A DNA stretch of 64,000 nt from Cricetomys ansorgei (lineage: Eukaryota > Chordata > Mammalia > Rodentia > Nesomyidae). Within the stretch, counting starts at the first letter, position 1. Each line of letters begins with the position of its first letter. The position numbers and the translations under genes were made by a program. The stretch covers positions 26,561,501-26,625,500 of the forward strand of contig JAMJFZ010000239.1 in the NCBI GenBank assembly GCA_026225945.1. The letters are read 5' to 3'. Below, piece by piece: positions 56,334 to 64,000 of this stretch. Below the pieces are notes generated by a model that was given only the letters and a program-made list of their open reading frames with translations, had not been told where the DNA came from and made no database searches.

Positions 56334-58239
56334 CTGAGCAATTTGGCTAGGTATTGGGGGGGGGGGGAGGTCAGTTACTAAGGATGGGGATTCTGGCTAA
56401 ACTAACTTAGCAAATTTGTTTGCTTAAACTGGATTTTACAAAGAAGCGGCCTGAGGTGGTCTGAGAGAAGGTTTAGAGGCCTGACTAACGTTTGGTCAGA
56501 GAGTCTGTGTCAAGGTAAGTTTTCCTTTACAGTGACTGGCGTAAAAAGACTTCAGTAGGAATTAGTCATATTCTTTACCTTTGTCATTTAAAATAGCTTT
56601 TTGTTGGATTCTAGGAAAGAAAATTAACATTAAAGAACAAGTGTTTGTTGGATTGTTTGTAATAGTCTCACTTCTCACCTTTCATGATTTGACTGAGAAA
56701 GCAATGTATTTTCTCCCTAAGCTAGATTCTCCCTCCATACTAAATACTGTTTGTGAGCATATAGGAAACCTCAATAATACCTAGAGATTTATTTAAGGCA
56801 AAATGACTGTTCAGGAATGGGGAAATGGGTTGGCATGAAGACTGTCCTTGGTCTTGTCACCAGGCTGTTTTGACTTGATAGTCTTATTTTAGCTACTAGA
56901 AGTGGTCCAGGCCTTGTCTTCTGCTTCCCGTTTTGTTTTCTGATCAGTGACTCGGAGCATCTCCTTTCAAATCAGACTGTCTGGGTTCAAAAAGCCAACC
57001 ATAACACCTGCACTGCTCTGTGACTCCGGAGGCTGCTGGCTGCTTAGCTTCTCTTTCCTTGTCTGTCAGTGATAGCAGTCCCGGGTCATGGGAGCGCAGC
57101 ACGTAAATGACTGCTTTTGACCCTCTTAGCTCAGGTTTGGATGTAAATAGAAGCCCTTGTGGAGTGGCTGCGGTTAGTAATTTTCCTAAGAGATAAGAGG
57201 TGACTGCACGTTGTGCTTGTGATTTGAGCATCTCCCACTTGGTTCTTAGGTCTTTATGTTTTTCTCCCCAGGTGAGTAGCTTAACCGGTACATTTAAGTT
57301 TTAATGCCAATGATTTGCTGCCCCCTGCAGGTTAATGTGAAATAATACAGACCTATTCTGTGCTGACTGACTTTCCTAGACATTTAATAGATAACCAGCT
57401 TGCTCATCTTAGTGGCCTGGCATTGCCAGAGTCCTTTTTTCTGAGGAATTTATTTTTCTAGATGGCCTAATAAAATATTTGACTATCCCTTATCTGAAAT
57501 TTTAGTGCTACATGTATCCCAGAGTTTTTGTTTTTGGGTTTGGATTAGGGGATATTTTTGTGGATTTTACAGATTGAGAATGGCTGATTTGAAAATCCAA
57601 AACTTAAAACTCCTAAAAATTGTAATGTTTTTCAGATTAAGTATTCCTACCTGGTGCCAGCATCCTTTTTAGATTCTTCTTGGAATTGAAAATCCCCATA
57701 CATTAGCAATTTGGTACCAGGTTTATCTCTTTGCCTAATTAGACTTGCAAAATAATGCTCGTTTAGAAGTACGGAAGAGCTTTTGCTACAGAAGGCAAAG
57801 TTTAGTACTTGAATTCTGTTGGTCCTCTTTGATTTGAGGGCTGTTGTCATCAAGAACTTAGTCCTGAGCAAAACATGAAGATCAAATCCAATGATGATTT
57901 TAGTTCTGTGCTGCACTGGCTGAGGGTGGCTCCTAAGCTTGCTCTCTATCCTTGGTCCTTTGCCCCCTTGGTCATAAGTCTGACATAGAGGATGAGCACA
58001 GGAGCACACAGGTCCCGTTTCCCAAAACACTGGGCACCTTGCTTCATAGTGATTTGGCTGGTGTTGGGAGTTTGGGTACCAGTGCAGAAGGTAGGAGCTG
58101 CTCCCAAGGTGGGATGCTAACCTAAGGGCAGACTGTGTTTCTAAAACAAGGAAGTGCTGAAAGATTTGAAACTGGAGATCAGATTTCTACTGTGGAAAGA
58201 GTACTTGAGCAATCCTTTCAAGATGCCTTAGAGGGGACT
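56334..58239. other. 1.9-kb intronic stretch, no recognised repeats
   Basis: Contains the CTCF-like site at 57,318. Confidence 0.4.
57318..57331 (-). promoter_or_regulatory. CTCF-like motif
   Basis: Minus strand cctgcagggggcag fits the CTCF core at 13 of 14 positions by eye. Confidence 0.4.
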
Positions 58240-58613
58240 CGTCTTAGATGCTGTTCTATTGCTCTGAAGAGACATCAGTGACCAAGGCAACTCTTCAAAG
58301 AAAGCATTTAATTGGGGGCTTTGCTTGCAGTTCAAAGGTTTAGTCCATGACTGTCATGGCCAGAAGCAAACAGGCATCGTGTTAGAGCCGTAGCCCAGAG
58401 CTTTGCATCCTGATCCGCAGACAGCAGGCAGAGAGACATAGACGTTGAGCCTGGTGTGGGCTTTTGAAACCTGGAAGCCCACCCCCAAGCATACACTTTC
58501 TCCAACAAGGACACACCTTCTAATCCTTCCCAAACAGTTCTACCAACTGGGAACCAAGCATTCAAACGTATGAGCCCACATGGGGGCGGGGCATTCTCAT
58601 TCCAACCACCACA
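58240..58613 (-). mobile_element. MaLR ORR1-type 3' LTR
   Basis: Antisense: gaccaaggcaactcttcaaa, aacaaggacacaccttctaa, and right end cattccaaccaccaca (sense start TGTGGTGGTTGGAATG). It adjoins internal sequence on its right, which is its upstream side. Confidence 0.85.
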
Positions 58614-59250
58614 TCCCACACCCAATGTGAAATGTATTTAGTCTGACTTCAGAAGTCCCCATGGTCTTTCAGTCTCGACACCATTTAAAAGTCCAAAACC
58701 TCAAGTCTCTTCTGAGGACTGAAGACAAACTCTTAACATTAGCCCCTGTAAAATCAAAATAAAAAAGCAGCTCACATAAATTGAACACACAATGGGACTG
58801 AGTATACGTTACCATTCCAAAAAACGGGGAAAGGAAGCGTGCATAGTGAAGGAGACACTGGACCAAAGAGAGAGACCAAAACGCAGCAGAACAAACTAAA
58901 CCCCACAACCTCTAATTCTGATGTTAAAGATTATTAAATGGCTCTTCCCTTCCAGCTTTGCTGACTGCCACACACTTTTCCCTCTTGGGCTGGTTCCACA
59001 CCCTGTGTGTAGCTCACCTTGGCCAGTGTCCTACACCTGGCATCTCCAACATCTGGAGGTCTCCAAGGCCAATCCAGGTTTCACCTCCAAAACTTCACTC
59101 GGTGGCCTTTCCGGGCTTCCATGCAGGGACTCCCCTGCCACATGCCTGGCCTCTTCAGCTTTCCTTAACTTACAGAAACGATTGCGCTTTCCACCCCTTG
59201 AGTGCGCCTATCGGGTGTTGCCTCTGTATCTGAAAACCTTCTTGAATTGT
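58614..59250 (-). mobile_element. MaLR internal region, partial and decayed
   Basis: Antisense blocks typical of MaLR interiors: taaaagtccaaaacctcaag, cttgggctggttccacaccc, ggcatctccaacatctggag, atgcctggcctcttcagctt. No long retroviral reading frame survives and no 5' LTR is present, so the copy is truncated. Confidence 0.7.
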
Positions 59251-59964
59251 GCTTGTCCAAACGTGTAGTTTGCGAACAGGCTTATTTGTATTACTCTTGC
59301 TCCTTTAATAATTCTTAAACATATTGTGCGTGGGCCACTGTTTTGGTACTGTCATGCTGGTGATTATTATAATTATCAATTACCTTTAAAAGTTAGTACA
59401 CAATAAACCCCATGCCAAGTGCCTCTGTAGTATGCACACAGCTACACATGGATCTCATTGCTTCATGTGCTTCCCTTACATATGTTGTGGTGCTGGCTAC
59501 CTGTTGAGCAGTGTGCATACTCTTCTTCCTGTTTGCCCACGTGGCCTTGCTGTCTGACATCGTGCTGGGAGGGGCATGTCATTGCTGACCCAGTTGCACA
59601 AGTGTGACAGGATGAACAGTGGCCCTGACTTACAGGAAGAGGGGGAAGGAAGCCTTCCCTGGTCCTCAGTGCATCAGAACCCGTGACCTGGGAATGCTGG
59701 GAATGGGTGGGTAGACTGTGGCTCAGGTGAGTCATAGGTGTAAAGTTTAGGGGGTGCGGCAGAAAACTCAGTAACTAAATCATATGTCAATACCACATTT
59801 CGAGAAGGTCAAAACCAATGCAAACAAAATCTGTGATAACAGAGTATCAGAAAGTTAAATAAGGCAAGGTGGGTAGCTGAGTTACCCATGCAGAAGCCAC
59901 TCAGGAGCCTGAGGCCAAAGGCCGTGTCAGCAGTGCCAACCCTTTGTTCTAAAGTTTGACATTT
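59251..59964. other. Intronic sequence, no recognised feature
   Basis: The left end may still hold decayed MaLR interior. Confidence 0.35.
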
Positions 59965-60058
59965 TGGGTCTGATGTGGTGGTTGTGCACACCTAGCACTA
60001 CCTAGCACTCTAAGGCAGAGGCAGGTGGATTTCTATGAGTTTGAGGCCAACTCAAAGT
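59965..60058 (+). mobile_element. B1 SINE fragment
   Basis: gatgtggtggttgtgcacac, aaggcagaggcaggtggatt. Confidence 0.7.
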
Positions 60059-60159
60059 TGGGGGAATAGAGGATATGGGGGTGGGGGGAGTGGCATTTTG
60101 TCTATAGTAGATTCTTTGATTTTACTTTGACTTTAAAACTTAGGTTGAATATGTATTTC

Positions 60160-60445
60160 TTTTCTTGTTGTTGTGTTGCAGTGATAAAATACCTGAGAAA
60201 AGCAGCTTAGAGAAGAGAGGGGTTTTATAGTTGAGAGGATACAACTTGGGTGTTAGGAACATGACGTGACTGGTCATACTGCATCCACAGTCGAGAGGAC
60301 AGGAGGCAGGACCAGGCTAGCCCTTCAGACACCTCCTTTGTTGGCTCCCAATCCTAAAACCTCCACAATCTTCCCACAACATATCCATTAGGTAGGGGCC
60401 AGCGGTTCAAACATAGAAGCAAATGTGTGGGCTAGTTGACAGTCA
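60160..60445 (-). mobile_element. Possible old MaLR/LTR fragment
   Basis: gttgcagtgataaaatacct and ccattaggtaggggccagcg resemble antisense MaLR-type sequence. Confidence 0.4.
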
Positions 60446-60451
60446 AACCTT

Positions 60452-60617
60452 TTTTTTGTTTTTTTCCAGACAGGATTTCTTTGTTGTAACTCTGGCTGCC
60501 CTGGAACTCACTCTGTAGGCCAGACTGGCCTTGAACTCACAGAGATCCACCTGCCTCTGCCTTCCAAGTGCTTAAATCCCTCCCAAGGGATTAAAGGTGT
60601 ACACCACCACTGCTAGC
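60452..60617 (-). mobile_element. B1 SINE, lineage-variant type, with target duplication
   Basis: tgacagtcaaacctt (60,437-60,451) and tgacattcaaacctt (60,618-60,632) flank it. It contains a small inverted insertion near 60,571-60,590. Confidence 0.88.
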
Positions 60618-60865
60618 TGACATTCAAACCTTAATAAAATACAATTGAGGTTTTGGGTGGCTTCTTTTGATTTTCTACCCTGTGTTTTAGCTGAGCTTGC
60701 CTTTAGGTGGGGCATGGGCAGGGAAAGGGGGGAGCCGAAGACAGTTCACACTGGCCGCTCTCTAGAAACGTGGTCTTCCTAACAGGGGCCTATGTTTCAG
60801 AGAATGAGTCCAGTGGGTTTGGAAGTCTCTGTGTTGTTGTTGGTGGTCATATCTCTAGGTAGAAA

Positions 60866-60963
60866 CATGGAGATGTTTGCTATATAGCCCAGGCTGGCCC
60901 AGGATTCGCATTCTCCTGCCTCAGCCTCTGAGTGTTGGGATTGCAGGCCCATTGCATGGTTGC
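60866..60963 (-). mobile_element. B1-like fragment
   Basis: atagcccaggctggcccagg ... gagtgttgggattgcaggcc. Confidence 0.55.
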
Positions 60964-61207
60964 TTTTCAGAGCTCATTTCAGTGAGATGCAATTTTAAGG
61001 AGACCTATAATGGGTTTTCTATCTTAGCTCCCACCTTCAAGGAGAATCAACTTTCATTAGCGAATTTGATTTGCTCTGTGGCAAATCTTTGGAGATTAGG
61101 GAGTTACTGAGCACAAGGTCTCCTGTGGGCTAGTGTGCAGGGTTTAAAAAAACCTTTCATCTACTCTCTGCTGATTTATTTGTGCAGCTTTTTGTTGTTT
61201 TATTTTT

Positions 61208-61787
61208 TGTTGAAGTTTATTTCTAGTTATGTTTATGTAACTTTAAAATAATTGTTTTGTACATTGTTGGGAGAAAGGCTGCCTAAGCCTTGGTGTTTTG
61301 CTTTATCTGCAGGTGTTGGCTTTAAGTAAATCTCTGATTAAGATGATTGCTTCCTCATTACTTGCACCTGCTCACTGCTCTCTGACAGAGCAGTTGTGGA
61401 AGAGAAAAGTTGCTGTGGAGAAATATTCTTATACTCCCTCTCCCATAGTCTCCAGCAACAAGGAGAAAACACTTACCTTAGGCCTTGAGCACCCCCACTG
61501 TAAAGATGACATAGCTTGACTGCTAAAGGATTATGGGATGAGACTAGGTTACAGGTTTCCTTCATTATGCAAATAGGCCTTTTGGATGAGGCGGGGCAGA
61601 GTTTTTGTATCAATAGAACACTTGAGGAGCTTCTATATTGATAAAAAACACCTGAGATCAGATGATCAGGGTTCCACTGTCCAGTATGGTGCTTGCCATG
61701 ACAGGTGGTTCTCTCTGCTGAGGTTTGCAGATATGAAAGTGTCTCTTTGTCTTTCTTGCTGAGCTCACATAGTAGTTAGCTGCTACA
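61208..61787 (+). mobile_element. LTR family X, copy 4 (long form, about 580 bp)
   Basis: Sense start TGTTGAAGTTTATTTCTAG and end agctgctaca. It shares both ends with copies 1-3 but has about 270 bp more in the middle (around 61,330-61,600), including gatgactagcttg-like and ttatgcaaataggccttttg sequence. A polyadenylation-like gataaaaaacacctgag is present. Confidence 0.7.
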
Positions 61788-61789
61788 GT

Positions 61790-61918
61790 TTTTGGGTTTT
61801 GGTTTTTGGAGACAGGGTTTTCCTGTGTCGCTTTGGCTGACCTTGAACTCAAAGAAATCCACCTGCCTCTGCCTCCTGAGCACTAGGATTAAAGGTGTAT
61901 GCCACCACTGCCTGGCTG
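61790..61918 (-). mobile_element. B1 SINE
   Basis: ggagacagggttttcctgtg, gtatgccaccactgcctggc. Confidence 0.8.
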
Positions 61919-61949
61919 ATTTGTGCAACATTTTAAAGATGGATATTTT

Positions 61950-62085
61950 GTTTTGTTTTGTTTCGACAAGGTCTCCTGTAGCCCAGGGTCGGCTTGAACT
62001 TAATCTTAGTGGAAGATAACCTAGACTAGTTATTGTCATGTCTCCTCCTAAATGCTGGGATTGTAGGCATGCATTGTGCTTTGTG
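61950..62085 (-). mobile_element. B1 SINE, rearranged, 146 bp upstream of exon 2
   Basis: gacaaggtctcctgtagccc and aaatgctgggattgtaggca with about 35 bp of unrelated sequence in place of the normal middle. Confidence 0.6.
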
Positions 62086-62231
62086 TAAAGGGGAATCGTG
62101 GTGGGATCCCATTCTCAAATACGGCTGTAACCTCAGTGACTTTGCTCTGTTTGGGACAGTGGAGTAGCAATGGGGGGATGTAGCTTAGCTTTCACACTTG
62201 ACATGATTCTTTTTTTCTCCTAAACCCCAAG

Positions 62232-62344
62232 TTCTGAAGACAGACTCAGTGACTGAGGAAGGAGAGGATGCCGTCACCATGCTCAGTGGCCCAGAGACCC
62301 TGTCAGAGGAGGAGCAGGACGAGCTGAGACGGGAACTTGCAAAG
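62232..62344 (+). CDS. Tpd52: Tpd52 shared exon 2 (start of conserved D52 core)
   Basis: Joined to the G left by either first exon, this 113-nt exon encodes V-LKTDSVTEEGEDAVTM, then LSGPETLSEEEQDELRRELAK, ending in phase 0 at AAG|GTGAGG. The LSEEEQ-ELRRELAK motif is the start of the TPD52 family coiled coil. The remainder (human VEEEIQTLSQVL...) must lie in exons to the right of the window. The acceptor is AAG|TTCTG after a pyrimidine tract. Human and mouse have Gly-Leu-Leu at this junction as I recall; here it is Val-Leu, one residue shorter. A second CAG at 62,241-62,243 could act as an in-frame acceptor removing four codons. Confidence 0.92.
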
Positions 62345-62869
62345 GTGAGGACCATTTTTTTCTGAATCTTTATGTCTTGCCCTGGGAATGGCCGGGCCTT
62401 GTGGGTTTCCAAAGCACTGGTAATAGATCAAGGTGGAAGAAAGCTCCATGAGCTCCCACAGCCAAGAGTCTCAGTAGGGTAGAGGACAGAAAGTGATTGA
62501 TTGCAGTTGGTTTTCACGGGACAAAACGTGCGGGTTAGGTGGGCGCGGGCATGCCAGCCTCAGCCTTGTCTTTGCGGGTGTCATGGGTGTAGGTTATAGG
62601 CCAGCTCCCTCCCTGCTTTACTTTCTTCTTTGCTTCAAGCTTCAGCCTGGCTTCCCGACAGGTTTCCAGCTCCCTCTTTTCCGATCTTCCATCTATAAAT
62701 TCTTGTAACTTACCATGGTCTGTCTCACAGTGCAGGTACGGTGCAGTGTCATTCTGCACATTTGGTGCCTTGTAGCTATTACATCTTTCAAGCTGTGGAC
62801 ATTTTTTTCCACCCCAAAGAGTCCTTTGTGTTCACTGAGGAGTCACTTATCTCCTCCAGCCTCCCCCCA

Positions 62870-63780
62870 AGCTGCTGTTTGGATTTAGCTGTTTTCTGGA
62901 TATTTCACATACAATATGTGACCTCTGGATCTTGGCTTCTTTCAGTCAGTGTACTCCGTATAATGCTTTCAGGGCTCATTCCTGCTGTATGACCTGCCAG
63001 TAATTTGTTCCCTTTTCATGGCTAATGATGGTCTGTTGTATTTATCTACCATATTGTGTCTCGTTGTTCATGTGTCCATTGGCAGCCATTTACGTTATTG
63101 ACAGCTGCGGATAGTGAAGCAGCAACATTTATGTACAAATGATCTTTTTGACTTGAGTTGTTTTACATACAGGCTCGGAAATAAGATTATTTTATCATAT
63201 AGTGATTCTACAGTGAATTAAAACCTTTTTGTTTATATTTGTGTGTGGGGGGCACACACGGAGGTCAGAGGACAACTTGCAGGAGTCAGGTCCCTCCTTC
63301 TACCAAATGGACACGCCCTCCCCGCCCAGTGACAGCACTCAGGTCGCCGGGCTAGGTGGCAAGCCCCACATTAGACTTTTCAAGGGTGTCACCAAGCTGT
63401 TTTTTTTTTTTTTACAGCAATGACACCATTTTACATTTGTATCCGATTTCTTCTCATCCTTAATAAGACATGCTCCTCCCTTGATCCTTTTGATTAAAGC
63501 CGTCTGTGTGAGTGGGTGAGAACTGAGATCACACTGAGGTTTTGATTTGGATTTCCCTAATGACTGGTGATGTTGAGCCTCTTGTCAGGAGCTTACTGGC
63601 CATTTACCCCCATTCTTTGGGGGGGGGTAAAATACTCATTAAGTCCTTTGCCTGTTTTAAAAAAAAGGTTGTTTTTCAGATCTAAGAGTTGAAATATTCT
63701 CTGATCCCCAAGCATTTCTCTTATTCTGTAGCTTATCTTTTCTTGCATTTAAAAGAAATGATAGTAATTCAATTTGGAAG
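62870..63780 (-). mobile_element. Ancient L1 fragment (ORF2 3' region, antisense), interrupted
   Basis: Left part: tcttggcttctttcagtcag, atggctaatgatggtctgtt, catgtgtccattggcagcca. Right part: gttttgatttggatttccct, gatgttgagcctcttgtcag, actggccatttacccccatt. The order is that of an antisense mammalian L1. A SINE splits it at about 63,225-63,414. Confidence 0.6.
63225..63414 (-). mobile_element. B4/B3-type SINE nested in L1
   Basis: cacggaggtcagaggacaac and gtccctccttctaccaaatg, antisense, ending in a T-rich run. Confidence 0.55.
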
Positions 63781-63789
63781 ACCTTTCTT

Positions 63790-63932
63790 TCTTTCTTTTT
63801 GGTTTCTCTGTTGTAACTCAGGCTGTCCTGGAACTCACCCTGTAGACCAGGCTGGCCTCGAACTCACAGTGATCCACCTGCCTCTGCCTCTTGAGTGCTG
63901 GGTTTAAAGGCGTGTGCCACCACTGCCTGGCT
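63790..63932 (-). mobile_element. B1 SINE, lineage-variant type, with target duplication
   Basis: ggaagacctttctt (63,776) and ggaagacatttctt (63,933) flank a near-complete B1 with tctctgttgtaactcaggct. Confidence 0.9.
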
Positions 63933-64000
63933 GGAAGACATTTCTTAGGCAGTTGTAGAAGGTTCCATAGGATGGGTTGCTGTGGCGGGAGGGAGCAGGT

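Larger units (their letters stand above)
1639..62231 (+). other. Tpd52: Tpd52 intron 1 (D52 isoform), about 60.6 kb
   Basis: It runs from the GT donor after the MDRADQ exon to the AG acceptor at 62,230-62,231. The acceptor is preceded by a pyrimidine run (ttctttttttctcct). It contains the internal first exon at 49,160 and nearly all repeats listed here. The long first intron spanning two promoters agrees with the known TPD52 locus layout as I recall it. Confidence 0.85.
62345..64000 (+). other. Tpd52: Tpd52 intron 2, 5' part
   Basis: It starts at the consensus donor GTGAGG and is cut by the window edge. The first 500 bp show no recognised repeat. An old antisense L1 with nested SINEs follows. 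No further Tpd52 exon is seen before 64,000. Confidence 0.8.

Noticed and set aside
1..64000. An undescribed multi-gene system
   Set aside because: Only one gene (three Tpd52 exons) is present; the rest is intron, flank and repeats.

Overview
The window is nuclear DNA from a muroid rodent. The evidence is the repeat content: dozens of B1 SINEs, B3/B2-superfamily and ID/B4-type SINEs, MaLR (ORR1-type) LTRs and one URR1-type hAT element. Many B1 copies share a variant (sense acaacagagaaaccctgtc) that I do not associate with mouse or rat, so a different muroid lineage is likely. I cannot name the species.

There is one protein-coding gene, on the + strand: Tpd52 (tumor protein D52). Three coding exons are visible. 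Exon 1 of the common D52 form (MDRADQ) lies in a CpG-island promoter at about 1.2-1.9 kb. An alternative first exon for the longer PrLZ/PC-1-type form starts at 49,160. The first shared exon is 62,232-62,344; it starts the conserved acidic region and the start of the coiled coil. Both first exons end in phase 1 with a G and both join the shared exon in frame. Later exons lie beyond the right edge.

Everything else is upstream flank (1-1.2 kb), intron 1 (about 60.6 kb) and the start of intron 2. The intronic DNA is a dense mosaic of old and younger retroelements. It includes several nested insertions, four copies of one unnamed LTR family (33.8, 53.2, 54.0 and 61.2 kb), a separate 580-bp LTR-like unit (33.1-33.6 kb), and a MaLR 3' LTR with internal sequence (58.2-59.2 kb). 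There are also old L1 ORF2-type fragments (11.2 and 62.9-63.8 kb), microsatellites, a 3 x 55-bp minisatellite (42.8 kb) and a 2 x 56-bp duplication (40.8 kb).

No other gene, structural RNA gene or CRISPR array is supported. Most open frames outside the three exons are repeat-derived or GC-rich shadows. I found no new biological system. The items most worth checking are the overlapping upstream ORF in the internal first exon, the altered exon-2 splice junction (Val in place of the Gly-Leu I recall in human and mouse), and the four-copy LTR family with long and short forms.
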